Shown piece by piece: positions 17,972-28,121 of a stretch of DNA of 36,863 nucleotides (positions are counted from its first letter, which is position 1; every line of letters starts with the position of its first letter). This stretch comes from Flavobacteriaceae bacterium (lineage in GTDB: Bacteria > Bacteroidota > Bacteroidia > Flavobacteriales > Flavobacteriaceae). The notes below the pieces were generated by a model that saw nothing but the letters and a program-made list of their open reading frames with translations, was not told where the DNA came from and searched no databases. Position numbers and translations under genes: made by a program. Location of the stretch: the NCBI GenBank assembly GCA_947444255.1, contig CANEZU010000003.1, forward strand, positions 1 to 36,863, in the 5' to 3' direction.

Positions 17972-20074
17972 ATGTCAACCGAAGAGAAATCACTTCATTT
18001 TATAGAACAAATCATTGAAGACAGTTTGTCAAACGGTTTTCCACAAAAAAGCCTTCGTTTTCGTTTTCCACCAGAGCCTAATGGATATTTACACATTGGC
18101 CATGCCAAATCTATTTGTTTAAATTTTGGTTTGGGTTTACGATATAACGCACCTGTAAATCTTCGTTTTGATGATACAAATCCTGCAAAAGAAGAACAGG
18201 AATATGTTGATGCTATAAAAGAAGATCTTAAATGGCTAGGTTTTGAATGGGCTGAAGAAAGATATGCATCCGATTATTTTCAACAATTATACGATTGGGC
18301 GGTTTTGATGATTAAGAACGGCAAAGCTTATATTGACAGTCAATCCTCGGAAGAGATGGCAATTCAAAAGGGGAGTCCAACCCAATCCGGCGTTGATGGA
18401 CCTTATAGAAATCGATCCATCGAAGATAATTTGTCTTTATTTCAAGGAATGAAAAATGGTGATTTTCAGGAGGGAAGCCATGTTTTGAGGGCTAAAATTG
18501 ATATGACTTCGACTAATATGTTAATGCGTGATCCTTTGATGTATCGTATTTTGCATCGTCATCATCATCGAACTGCCAACGATTGGAAAATCTATCCAAT
18601 GTATGATTTCGCTCATGGCGAAAGTGACTATATCGAACAGATTTCCCACTCCATATGTACCTTGGAATTTGTCATGCATCGGGAACTTTATAACTGGTTC
18701 ATCGAACAGATTTCGGATGAAAATAAAGTTAAACCTAATCAATTCGAGTTTGCCAGATTGAATCTGAATTATACGGTAATGAGTAAAAGAAAACTCTTAC
18801 AATTGGTTCAAGAAAACATCGTAAATGGTTGGGACGATCCAAGAATGCCAACGATCTCCGGATTAAGAAGAAGAGGTTATACGGCTAATTCTATTCGAAA
18901 GTTCTGTGAGATTATTGGAATAGCAAAACGAGAAAATATTATTGATGTTTCCCTTTTGGAATTTTGTTTAAGAGAAGATTTAAATAAAATAGCACCTAGG
19001 GTTATGGCTGTTTTGGATCCAATAAAACTTATTATTATAAATTATCCTGAAGGTAAAGAAGAGTGGTTAGACGCCGAAAACAATCAGGAAGATGAAAGTG
19101 CAGGTTATAGAAAAGTACCATTTTCAAGAGAACTTTATATTGAAAAAGAGGATTTTTTAGAAGAAGCTACCAACAAGTTTTTCCGCCTATCTCTTGGAAA
19201 GGAAGTGCGTTTAAAAAATGCTTACATAATCAAAGGGGAAAATGTCGTTAAAGATGCAGAAGGCAATATTACTGAAATTCACGTAAGTTATGATGAAGAC
19301 AGTCAAAGTGGAAGTGGGAGCGAAGCTTCACAAAGAAAAGTAGCAGGAACATTGCACTGGGTTTCTATTTTACATGCCATCGAAGCGGAAATTCGGCTCT
19401 ATGACCGTTTGTTTATTGATGAAGCTCCTGACAGTCATAAAGAGAAAAATTTTCTCGATTTCATGAATCCTAATTCGCTTGAGATTATAAAAGGTTTTGT
19501 AGAACCAAGTCTTAAAGATATTAAATCCGGAGAACAGTTTCAATTTCAACGATTGGGATATTTTAGTGTGGATAAAGATTCTAATGCTGACAAATTGGTC
19601 TTTAACAAAACAGTTGGTTTGAAAGATGCTTGGGAAGAAAAAGGTAAAAAAGAAGCTAATTTGCTAATGTCAATGCAAAAGGAAATTAACAAATTCGTTA
19701 AGGAAAAAGACGAGCTTGCGGCAAATGTAATCCTTACTAATATTATTTCAAGTATTCAAAGTATTGATAATTATAGCCTTATTAATCAATCGATTGTTAA
19801 AAACATTAAGAATGATAACAATGCTTTGTTGTTTGCCAATTTAATTTTAAATCTTTCAGACAAAGTCGAGGCTAAAGATATCGAAATAGAATCTTTGACA
19901 AAATTGTACAACATGTCACTAAAAAGTCAGTTACCGCATGTCCGGTTTTATGCACTTGATAATTTGAAAAAGGATTCGGATAATGCGATTCTTTTTAAAT
20001 CACAAATCTCAGATTTAAAGCAATCAGAAAAGAACGAGAAAGTAGTAGTTGCTTTAAATAATTTTGAATTTTAG
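17972..20074 (+). CDS. glnS: Glutaminyl-tRNA synthetase
   Basis: RFRFPPEPNGYLHIGHAKSICLNFGLG (HIGH), VMSKRKLLQLV (KMSKS-like), GWDDPRMPTISGLRRRGYT. ATG at 17972 is preferred over TTG at 17951. Confidence 0.97.
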   Translation: MSTEEKSLHFIEQIIEDSLSNGFPQKSLRFRFPPEPNGYLHIGHAKSICLNFGLGLRYNAPVNLRFDDTNPAKEEQEYVDAIKEDLKWLGFEWAEERYASDYFQQLYDWAVLMIKNGKAYIDSQSSEEMAIQKGSPTQSGVDGPYRNRSIEDNLSLFQGMKNGDFQEGSHVLRAKIDMTSTNMLMRDPLMYRILHRHHHRTANDWKIYPMYDFAHGESDYIEQISHSICTLEFVMHRELYNWFIEQISDENKVKPNQFEFARLNLNYTVMSKRKLLQLVQENIVNGWDDPRMPTISGLRRRGYTANSIRKFCEIIGIAKRENIIDVSLLEFCLREDLNKIAPRVMAVLDPIKLIIINYPEGKEEWLDAENNQEDESAGYRKVPFSRELYIEKEDFLEEATNKFFRLSLGKEVRLKNAYIIKGENVVKDAEGNITEIHVSYDEDSQSGSGSEASQRKVAGTLHWVSILHAIEAEIRLYDRLFIDEAPDSHKEKNFLDFMNPNSLEIIKGFVEPSLKDIKSGEQFQFQRLGYFSVDKDSNADKLVFNKTVGLKDAWEEKGKKEANLLMSMQKEINKFVKEKDELAANVILTNIISSIQSIDNYSLINQSIVKNIKNDNNALLFANLILNLSDKVEAKDIEIESLTKLYNMSLKSQLPHVRFYALDNLKKDSDNAILFKSQISDLKQSEKNEKVVVALNNFEF

Positions 20075-20107
20075 CAATAATAATATTTTATTGGAATTTA
20101 TTAAGGG

Positions 20108-20132
20108 AGCGCTCTAATACGGCGCTTTTTTG
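20108..20132 (+). terminator. Probable terminator downstream of glnS
   Basis: AGCGC...GCGCT short stem followed by a T-tract. Confidence 0.55.
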
Positions 20133-20357
20133 TTTTATCTTTATAATTGTAACTACCTTCTTATCTATCCAAATAAAATATAAAACAAATAATTTGTAAG
20201 GTCATTTATAGTTAAGTTTGCATCATCTTAATTCGCACCATTTATAAAACCTATCTAATAGATTATGAACTATTTACGTTTTTTTTAACGCTGTATTAAC
20301 AATCTGGTTTTACTATTTTTTGTAACTTTAATTATTAATAACTTAAAAATTAAAATC

Positions 20358-20711
20358 ATGTCAAATAGCACAGGAAATACAGTATTAGCCCTTTTAACAG
20401 GAGCAGCAGTTGGAGCAGGAATAGGAATTTTATTTGCTCCGGACAAAGGATCAAAAACAAGAGAGAAAATTAAAGATGGTTATCAAGATGCAAGGAAAGA
20501 TTTAGTTCATAAATTTAAAAACGCATCAGAAGAGTTGAAAAGTAGGTTTTCATCTACTAGAAATGACTTAGAAGAAACGTATGAAGAGTTAGTTACTAAC
20601 ATGAGTCACAAAACCGAAGATGTTATTTCCTTTTTAGAAACTAAATTATCCGATTTAAAAGCACAAAATATCAAACTTCAAAAAGAAAAAGAAGCTAAAC
20701 TTCAAAAATAA
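20358..20711 (+). CDS. YtxH domain-containing protein
   Basis: TVLALLTGAAVGAGIGILFAPDKGSKTREKIKDGYQDARKDL. Confidence 0.9.
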   Translation: MSNSTGNTVLALLTGAAVGAGIGILFAPDKGSKTREKIKDGYQDARKDLVHKFKNASEELKSRFSSTRNDLEETYEELVTNMSHKTEDVISFLETKLSDLKAQNIKLQKEKEAKLQK

Positions 20712-20739
20712 TAACAAAAGATTGCAAAAAAAATAAAAT

Positions 20740-21090
20740 ATGGCTTTCGAAGAACTTAAAGAACAAGCTGAAAATATTCAGGATCAATCTCAGAAATATA
20801 TAGAATCTAGTATTGATTATTATAAATTGCGAGCTTTTAAACTAGCTATGAAATCAACAACCTTGATTTTGAAATTTACTTTGATTGGCTTGTGTCTGAT
20901 AATGGTTTTGTTGTTCTGTTCTGTCGCTGGAGCACTAGCAATTGGAAAAGAATTAGATAATTATGCTTTTGGATTTTTAATTGTTGGAGGAATTTATTTA
21001 GTGTTAACCGGCCTTTTACTTTTGGTTAAAGATAAAATAATCGAAGGACCAATTTTGGAGAAATTTTCTGAAATCTTTTTTAACGACTAA
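20740..21090 (+). CDS. Phage holin family (Phage_holin_3_6/YqjE-like) membrane protein
   Basis: Two central TM helices in a 116-aa protein; follows a YtxH gene. Confidence 0.65.
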   Translation: MAFEELKEQAENIQDQSQKYIESSIDYYKLRAFKLAMKSTTLILKFTLIGLCLIMVLLFCSVAGALAIGKELDNYAFGFLIVGGIYLVLTGLLLLVKDKIIEGPILEKFSEIFFND

Positions 21091-21095
21091 ATAGT

Positions 21096-21350
21096 ATGGC
21101 AGTAAAAAAATATTCCTCTTATTCACAAATAGAATTTGATCTTGAGGTACTCAAATTACAAAAGGAAATACACTATCAAAAACTGCTTCTAAGCGGTCAA
21201 ATCATAAAAGATAGTTTAACGCCTAGCAGTCTTGTTTCAAGCGTTCTGGGGTCTTTTAAAGAGGTTTTGATTAATCCAAAAAACGCAATTATTAAATTAG
21301 CAATTCCATTTATAATTAAATTGATATTAAAAATAAAAAGAGGCATTTAG
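21096..21350 (+). CDS. Small conserved hypothetical protein with hydrophobic/basic C-terminus
   Basis: 84 aa, 5 bp downstream of the holin-like ORF, ending in a terminator. Confidence 0.7.
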   Translation: MAVKKYSSYSQIEFDLEVLKLQKEIHYQKLLLSGQIIKDSLTPSSLVSSVLGSFKEVLINPKNAIIKLAIPFIIKLILKIKRGI

Positions 21351-21362
21351 CCTCTTTTTTTA
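21335..21362. terminator. Terminator between the YtxH cluster and the SPFH gene
   Basis: aaaagaggcatttagcctcttttttt. Confidence 0.88.
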
Positions 21363-21375
21363 TTGAATTTTATGA

Positions 21376-22371
21376 TTATTCCTCCTCGTCTTTTTCTTCT
21401 TCAATTTGTGGAGATTGATAATCAGATTTATATTCATCCGTTTTTATCCCTGGATTTTTATTCTTCTTTTTCATCATTTCGCCAACTTGGTTTGAAGCAC
21501 TAAACGAAGCAATCATATTGTTTAGCATATCGCTTCCTGCTTGTGGAGAATTTGGAAGTAAAATCAAATTGGAATTACTTTCTGCTCCAATAGCTTGTAA
21601 AGTGTCATAATGTTGGGTTACAACAATTAAAGCCGATGCTTCCTGTGAGTTAATTCCAACGCGGTTTAAAACATCTACACTTTCTACTAAACCTCTTGCG
21701 ATTTCTCTTCTTTGATCGGCTATACCCTGGCCTTGCAGACGTTTACTTTCTGCTTCAGCTTTGGCTTTAGCCACAATTCTAATTCTGGAAGCTTCAGCTT
21801 CAAATTCGGCTACTGTTTTCTCTCTATCAGCAGCATTTATTCGGTTCATTGCATTTTTAACTTGAATATCGGGGTCTATATCAGTAACTAAGGTATTGAT
21901 AATTGTATACCCATAAGTCGTCATCGCCTCGTTCAATTCTCTTTTTACAGCAATTGCAATGTCGTCTTTTCTTTCAAAAACATCATCTAATTTTAATTTT
22001 GGAACTTCAGCACGTACTACATCAAAAACATAAGAGGTAATTTGATCGTGTGGATATTCCAGTTTATAAAAAGCATCGTATACAGTTTCTTTTACAACCA
22101 TAAACTGAACGGAAACTTTCAATTTCACAAAAACATTATCTTTTGTTTTGGTTTCAATAATAACATCCAATTGTTGAATCTTTAAGTTGATTTTTCCTGC
22201 AATTTTGTCCATGATTGGAATTTTTAAATGCAAGCCAGATTGCCGGATACTTAAAAATCGTCCAAAGCGTTCCACGATAACCGCAGTCTGCTGTTTTACT
22301 GTAAAAAAGGAGGATAATAAAATGAATAATCCGAAGATTAAAATGGTAATTAATGGAATGTTCATGTTCAT
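21376..22371 (-). CDS. SPFH domain/band 7 (stomatin-like) protein
   Basis: VKQQTAVIVERFGRFLSIRQSGLHLKIPIMDKI, EAEASRIRIVAKAKAEAESKRLQGQGIADQRREIARG. Confidence 0.95.
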   Translation of the reverse strand: MNMNIPLITILIFGLFILLSSFFTVKQQTAVIVERFGRFLSIRQSGLHLKIPIMDKIAGKINLKIQQLDVIIETKTKDNVFVKLKVSVQFMVVKETVYDAFYKLEYPHDQITSYVFDVVRAEVPKLKLDDVFERKDDIAIAVKRELNEAMTTYGYTIINTLVTDIDPDIQVKNAMNRINAADREKTVAEFEAEASRIRIVAKAKAEAESKRLQGQGIADQRREIARGLVESVDVLNRVGINSQEASALIVVTQHYDTLQAIGAESNSNLILLPNSPQAGSDMLNNMIASFSASNQVGEMMKKKNKNPGIKTDEYKSDYQSPQIEEEKDEEE

Positions 22372-22448
22372 AGCCAGTATATTTAGTTTTAATTAATTGT
22401 CAAATTACAATAATAAATCCTAGGTTTAGGATTGATTAACATTATTAT

Positions 22449-23087
22449 ATGAAAAAGATTATCCTTTTTACCCTTCTTATTTTCAGCTTTTTTTCCGCAT
22501 TTGCTCAATATGGATATAGAGATTCTAACAGAATTGGGGTCTTTTTTGGTTTAAACCAATTTTCATTAAAAACGAATAACTTTTATTCTAAATCTGATTT
22601 AGGATGGAATGCTGGTCTTTCTTTAAGAGGTAATTTCTACAACAATTGGGATATGGTTTATGGTATGCAATTCTCTCAAAATAATTTTTCGGTTCAAACT
22701 AAGAATTTAATTTCGGAACCTGAAAACGTCAAATATAAATTATCATCAGCTCAATTATCCTTGCAATTGAGTTATATAATAGTCGAAAATTATTTGAGTG
22801 TAGAATTTGGTTCCATACTTCAATTTAACGGAAAGTTCAGTTTGGATTCACTTAAGGAAAATAACAGCATCTCAGGAACTTCTTTGCAAGCTAAAGATAT
22901 TCAGGAAATTTCCAAATTAAATTTTTATCCAGCTATTGGAATTACTGCAGGTATAAAATATTTACGTTTTAATTTTCAATACCAATATGGACTAAATAAT
23001 TTTCTTGAAATTAAAAACAATTCTGAAACTCAAAATTTTAAAGGTCATGTTGGAATCTTGAGCGCAAATATGATTGTTTATCTATAA
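22449..23087 (+). CDS. Outer membrane beta-barrel protein (PorT-like)
   Basis: Signal peptide MKKIILFTLLIFSFFSAFAQ and alternating amphipathic strands. Confidence 0.75.
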   Translation: MKKIILFTLLIFSFFSAFAQYGYRDSNRIGVFFGLNQFSLKTNNFYSKSDLGWNAGLSLRGNFYNNWDMVYGMQFSQNNFSVQTKNLISEPENVKYKLSSAQLSLQLSYIIVENYLSVEFGSILQFNGKFSLDSLKENNSISGTSLQAKDIQEISKLNFYPAIGITAGIKYLRFNFQYQYGLNNFLEIKNNSETQNFKGHVGILSANMIVYL

Positions 23088-23115
23088 AAAAAGCTTCCAA
23101 ATTTAGGAAGCTTTT
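23086..23115. terminator. Terminator between convergent OMP gene and gltX
   Basis: aaaaaagcttccaaatttaggaagctttt. Confidence 0.88.
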
Positions 23116-23119
23116 AATT

Positions 23120-24625
23120 TTATAAAGTTACAATTGCTTTTTCAATTCGTTTAATGGTTTCGTCCTTTCCAATCAATTCAACGATATCAAATAGGTGAGG
23201 ACCTTTTAAAGCTCCAACTAAACTCAATCGGAATGCTTGCATGACTTTTCCCATTCCTATTTCATTTTTTGTCATCCAATCTTTAACGATTGTTTCAATA
23301 TTTATAGATGAAAAATCAGTTATAGCAACCAACACAGTAATCAATTCTTTCATCAAATTTGGAGTTTCTTCTTTCCAATTTTTTCTTGCTTTTTCATCGT
23401 AAGTTTCTGGTGCAACAAAGAAAAAATCGCTTAATTCCCAGAAATCAGAAACAAAATGAGCTCTTTCTTTTATAAGAGAAACAACTTTTAACAAAACAGA
23501 ATCAGCTATTGATAATCCTTTTGATATTAAAATAGGAGCGAAGGCTTTCGCCAAAAGAGCTTCGTCTTGTTTAATTAAATAGTGATGGTTAAACCATTTA
23601 TTTTTCTCAGGATCAAATTTAGCCCCGGCTTTATGAACTCTTTTCAAATCAAATGCTTCTATCAATTCTTCTAGAGAAAATAATTCCTTATCTGTTCCGT
23701 CATTCCAGCCTAGTAAAGCTAAAAAGTTAATAACTGCTTCTGGAAAAAAACCATTTTCTCTATATCCTGATGAAATACCTTCTTCTGTTTTCCACTCTAA
23801 AGGGAATACTGGGAATCCCATTTTGTCACCATCTCTTTTAGATAATTTTCCGTTGCCAATTGGTTTCAGAATTAAAGGTAAATGCGCAAATTCTGGCGCA
23901 TCCCAACCAAAAGCACGATACAATAAAATATGTATTGGCATAGATGGCAACCATTCTTCACCTCGAATTACATGAGATGTTTCCATCAAATGATCGTCGA
24001 CAATATTGGCTAAATGATAAGTGGGCATTCCGTCTCCTTTAAATAAAACTTTATCGTCTAGTAGATTGGTTTCAAACTTTATAGCCCCTCGAATTAAATC
24101 TTCTAAATGTAAAGTTTCGTCAACAGGAGTTTTGAAACGGATTACATATTCTTCGCCATTTTTAATTCTATTAGTAGCTTCTTCATCAGAAATTACCAAA
24201 GATGTATCTAACTTCTCCCTATTATGGTGGTTGTATATAAACGTCTTTCCTTGTTCCTCATGCTGTTTCCTATGAAAATCTAATGCTTCTGGGGTATCAA
24301 AAGCATAATAAGCCCAACCCGTTTTTATCAATTGATCTGCATATTCTTTGTATAGTGGTTTTCTTTCACTTTGACGATAAGGGCCAAATTTCTCATTCTT
24401 CCCTATAGTTTCATCTGGTGAAATTCCCAACCACTCCAAAGCCTCTAAAATGTATGCTTCTGCTCCGGGAACAAATCGATTTTGATCGGTATCTTCAATT
24501 CTTAAATAGAAAACACCATTGTTTTTTTTGGCAAATAAATAATTGAATAAGGCAGTACGAACACCTCCAATATGTAAAGGTCCAGTTGGACTTGGTGCAA
24601 AACGCACACGAACTTGCTTTGACAT
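23120..24625 (-). CDS. gltX: Glutamyl-tRNA synthetase
   Basis: VRVRFAPSPTGPLHIGGVRTALFNYLFAKK (HIGH), LSKRDGDKMGFPVFPLEW (KLSKR). The track start at 24721 is a TTG with a non-homologous 32-aa extension; the ATG near 24625 is preferred. Confidence 0.96.
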   Translation of the reverse strand: MSKQVRVRFAPSPTGPLHIGGVRTALFNYLFAKKNNGVFYLRIEDTDQNRFVPGAEAYILEALEWLGISPDETIGKNEKFGPYRQSERKPLYKEYADQLIKTGWAYYAFDTPEALDFHRKQHEEQGKTFIYNHHNREKLDTSLVISDEEATNRIKNGEEYVIRFKTPVDETLHLEDLIRGAIKFETNLLDDKVLFKGDGMPTYHLANIVDDHLMETSHVIRGEEWLPSMPIHILLYRAFGWDAPEFAHLPLILKPIGNGKLSKRDGDKMGFPVFPLEWKTEEGISSGYRENGFFPEAVINFLALLGWNDGTDKELFSLEELIEAFDLKRVHKAGAKFDPEKNKWFNHHYLIKQDEALLAKAFAPILISKGLSIADSVLLKVVSLIKERAHFVSDFWELSDFFFVAPETYDEKARKNWKEETPNLMKELITVLVAITDFSSINIETIVKDWMTKNEIGMGKVMQAFRLSLVGALKGPHLFDIVELIGKDETIKRIEKAIVTL

Positions 24626-24644
24626 TTTTAGTAAATTTTGATGC

Positions 24645-24652
24645 AAATATAC
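24645..24652 (-). promoter_or_regulatory. TAnnTTTG -7-type box (TATATTTG) upstream of gltX
   Basis: On the minus strand ~20 nt upstream of the corrected ATG and inside the track's N-terminal extension. Confidence 0.55.
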
Positions 24653-24821
24653 GTTTTTCAATTTTGGATTATTTATATCGTATAATTTGATCAACTGGAA
24701 TTTAAAATAATAGTATTGCAAGATAAATACCCTGTTTTATTCCATTTTTTTATTCTGTTTTTTTAACCTTTTCTATTTCAGATAAATTTGTACTTTTATA
24801 GGTTTAAAAAAAGACTAAATA

Positions 24822-27800
24822 TTGAATTTATCTAACACCATTTATACCAAACTTGAAGCTTTTATCAAGAAGTTTTATTATAATGAACTAATCCGTGGAG
24901 GAATTCTTTTCATCGGTTTTGGATTGTTGTATTTCTTGTTGACATTATTTATTGAGTATTTTCTTTGGCTCAAGCCAATGGGTAGAACTTTTCTTTTTTG
25001 GACTTTTATAGCAGTTGAAGCATACTTACTGATTCGGTTTATTTTATTTCCCGTTTTCCAATTACTAAAATTTAAAAAAGGTATTGATTTCAGAGAGGCT
25101 TCTGTGATTATTGGGAATCATTTTCCAGATGTCAGTGATAAACTTACTAATTTTCTTCAGCTTTTTGACGACACCAATAAGTCAGAATTACTAATGGCTT
25201 CTATAGAACAAAAAGCAAATTCCCTTCAGCCGATTCCTTTTGGTAATGCAGTGGACTTTAAAAACAATACAAAATATTTACCGTTAGCTATTTTACCGAT
25301 TCTAGTTTTTATATTTTTTTATGTTTCAGGGAATAGTATTTTTATTTCTCAAAGTTTGGATAGAGTAGTTCATTTCAATTTAGCTTATTCTCCCCCGGCA
25401 CCTTTTGAATTTGTTGTTTTAAATTCTAATCTTCAAACAAATCAGAATCAAGATTTTATTCTTCGGATTAAATCCGATGGTAAAATTATACCAGAAAATG
25501 CAATGATTTTTATAGATGACCAGAGTTATTTTATGGAATCCGACAAACCGGGTGAATTTCAGTTTAAGATAATTAAACCATCTGCAACTATTAATTTTCA
25601 TATTGAGGCGAACACTGTTTCTTCTAATAAATTTGAATTGAAAGTGATTAAAGTTCCAACGATAGCTAATTTTGAAATGCAACTTTTCTTTCCGTCTTAT
25701 TTGAATAGAAAATCAGAAATTATTAAAGGTACTGGGAATGCAATTATTCCTGAAGGAACTCGTGTGAATTGGATAATGAATACAGAAGCTACAGAATCTG
25801 TTAATTTGGTTAATTCTGAAACGATAATTCCTTTTCATAGAAAAGAAGCTAGTTTTAATCTTACTAAAAATATTTTTGACAATGTGGACTATGAAATTCG
25901 TACTTCGAATACCGTCGTTAAAGATTATGAAAAATTAGCCTATCAGATTTCAATGATAAGAGATCAGTTTCCTTCAATTATCGTTAATTCGACACCGGAT
26001 AGTTTGAAAATTCAAAACCCGCAAAACAAGTATCTTTTAGGTCAAATTTCTGATGATTATGGATTGACAAAGCTAAATATAGTCTATTATCCAAAAAATA
26101 ATTCAAAAGCCCTTAAACGAGCTATAATTGCGATAAAGAAGGCTGTTTTTGATCAATTTGTTTTTTCTTTTCCTTCAAATCTTCCGGTTGACAAGGGAAC
26201 TTCTTACGAATATTATTTCGAAGTTTTTGATAACGATGCGCTCCATAATTTTAAAAGTAGCAAATCCTCTGTTTTCTCCAGTACGATATTAACGGATCTT
26301 GAAAAAGAGGAATTGTCTTTGAAACAACAAAATGAAAACATCAATAGTCTTGAAAAGTCATTACGGAATCAAGACACACAATTTTCAGAATTGGATAAAA
26401 TCCAAAAAACAGGAAAAGAAAAAGTTAATCTGGAATCTAAAGACCAGCAAAAAATTAATGATTTTATCGAACGCCAAAAACTTCAGGATGAAATGATGAA
26501 GGAGTTTTCAAAAAAAATGGTTGATAATTTAGATAAATTCAAATCGGATAATAAAGATGAGTTTAAAGAAGAACTTCAAAAACGATTAGAAAAAGTCGAT
26601 AAGGATTTGGACAAGAACCAAAAATTATTGGATGAACTTAAATCATTAAATGATAAAATAAAAGACGAAGATTTATTAGATAAGTTGGATAAATTTAAAC
26701 AAAACAGTAAAAATCAAACTAAGAATTTAGAGCAATTAGTTGAGCTTACAAAAAAATATTATGTAGAGAAAAAAGCGGAACAACTTACGGATCAATTAGA
26801 CCAATTATCCGAAAATCAAAATATTTTATCTTCTCAGGATAAACAGAACACAACTTCTAAACAAGAGGAGATTAACAAATCGTTTGATAAAATTCAATCA
26901 GATTTGAAAGATTTGGAAAAGCAAAACAGTGAATTAAAAGAACCAATAGATATTCCCAACGATGCACAGAAAGAAAAAAGTATAGAAGAAGATTTACATA
27001 AAGCTTCCGAAGAATTGCTAAAGAACAAGAAAGAATCTGCAAAACCCAAACAAAAAAGTGCTGCAAAAAAAATGAAAGAAATGGCACAGAAAATGTTGGA
27101 GAGTATGGAATCAAGTGAAATGGAGCAGATGGAAGAAGATGTAAAAATGTTACGTCAAATATTAGATAATTTATTAGCCTTTTCATTCTCGCAAGAGGAA
27201 TTATTATCTGATTTTAAGGTACTTAACAACGGATCGCCATCTTTTAATAAAAAACTTAAAATCCAACAAGACTTAAAACAGCAGTTTAAACACGTAGATG
27301 ATAGTTTATTTGCAATGTCGCTACGGAATCCCAAAATAGCCGAGGACATTACTAAGGAAATTGGAAATGTTCACTACAATATTGATAAGTCTTTGGAGAG
27401 TTTTGTCGACGCCCAAATACCTAAAGGGCTTTCACATCAGCAATACACCATTACATCCTCTAATAAATTATCTGATTTTTTAAGTGATCTTCTCAACAAT
27501 ATGCAAATGTCAATGTCTGGTAAAGGTTCAGGTAAACCCAACCCAGGAAAAGGACAAGGAATGCAATTGCCAGATATTATCAAAAAACAAAATCAAATAG
27601 GAGAGCAGCTCAAAGAAGGAATGAAAAAAGGGGATAAGCCTGGTAGTGATCAAAAGGATAATTCTGGTAAACCCAACAAAACTCAAAACGGAAAAGGTCA
27701 AGAAGGCGAAGATGGCGCAAATGCAATTATGCAAATTTACAAGGAACAGCAATTAATCAGGGAAGCTTTAGAATCGGAATTAAAAAAACGAGGGTTAAGC

Positions 27801-28121
27801 GGAAATGGTCAAAATGCTTTAGACCAAATGAAACAAATCGAAAAGCAACTACTCAATAAAGGATTTAATAATCAGCTTCTGCAAAAGGTTTTAAATCTTA
27901 AATACGAACTTCTTAAATTAGAGAATGCAAGTCAACAACAAGGAGAAGATAGTAAACGCCAATCGGAAAGTAATAACAAAAACTTTGGCAATCAAGCTGA
28001 ACCACTTCCGGTACAGTTACAAGATTATATCAAGAGTATAGAGATTTTAAACAGACAAAGCTTACCTTTGCGCTCCAATTTTAACCATAAGGTCGAAGAA
28101 TATTTTAATAAAAATGATTAG
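24822..28121 (+). CDS. DUF4175 family large membrane/coiled-coil protein
   Basis: N-terminal TM helices, beta-rich extracytoplasmic part, very long K/E/Q/D-rich coiled coil, Q/G/K-rich low-complexity tail. TTG start at 24822 with a TAAATTTG box at 24783-24790. Confidence 0.8.
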   Translation: MNLSNTIYTKLEAFIKKFYYNELIRGGILFIGFGLLYFLLTLFIEYFLWLKPMGRTFLFWTFIAVEAYLLIRFILFPVFQLLKFKKGIDFREASVIIGNHFPDVSDKLTNFLQLFDDTNKSELLMASIEQKANSLQPIPFGNAVDFKNNTKYLPLAILPILVFIFFYVSGNSIFISQSLDRVVHFNLAYSPPAPFEFVVLNSNLQTNQNQDFILRIKSDGKIIPENAMIFIDDQSYFMESDKPGEFQFKIIKPSATINFHIEANTVSSNKFELKVIKVPTIANFEMQLFFPSYLNRKSEIIKGTGNAIIPEGTRVNWIMNTEATESVNLVNSETIIPFHRKEASFNLTKNIFDNVDYEIRTSNTVVKDYEKLAYQISMIRDQFPSIIVNSTPDSLKIQNPQNKYLLGQISDDYGLTKLNIVYYPKNNSKALKRAIIAIKKAVFDQFVFSFPSNLPVDKGTSYEYYFEVFDNDALHNFKSSKSSVFSSTILTDLEKEELSLKQQNENINSLEKSLRNQDTQFSELDKIQKTGKEKVNLESKDQQKINDFIERQKLQDEMMKEFSKKMVDNLDKFKSDNKDEFKEELQKRLEKVDKDLDKNQKLLDELKSLNDKIKDEDLLDKLDKFKQNSKNQTKNLEQLVELTKKYYVEKKAEQLTDQLDQLSENQNILSSQDKQNTTSKQEEINKSFDKIQSDLKDLEKQNSELKEPIDIPNDAQKEKSIEEDLHKASEELLKNKKESAKPKQKSAAKKMKEMAQKMLESMESSEMEQMEEDVKMLRQILDNLLAFSFSQEELLSDFKVLNNGSPSFNKKLKIQQDLKQQFKHVDDSLFAMSLRNPKIAEDITKEIGNVHYNIDKSLESFVDAQIPKGLSHQQYTITSSNKLSDFLSDLLNNMQMSMSGKGSGKPNPGKGQGMQLPDIIKKQNQIGEQLKEGMKKGDKPGSDQKDNSGKPNKTQNGKGQEGEDGANAIMQIYKEQQLIREALESELKKRGLSGNGQNALDQMKQIEKQLLNKGFNNQLLQKVLNLKYELLKLENASQQQGEDSKRQSESNNKNFGNQAEPLPVQLQDYIKSIEILNRQSLPLRSNFNHKVEEYFNKND

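Noticed and set aside
20740-21090. Holin-like gene as a prophage remnant
   Set aside because: No other phage genes nearby; flanked by YtxH and core genes; Phage_holin_3_6-type proteins are common chromosomal genes.
26280-28000. Low-complexity K/E/Q-rich stretch as a possible non-coding or degraded region
   Set aside because: The frame stays open over 1099 codons and the composition fits a coiled coil.
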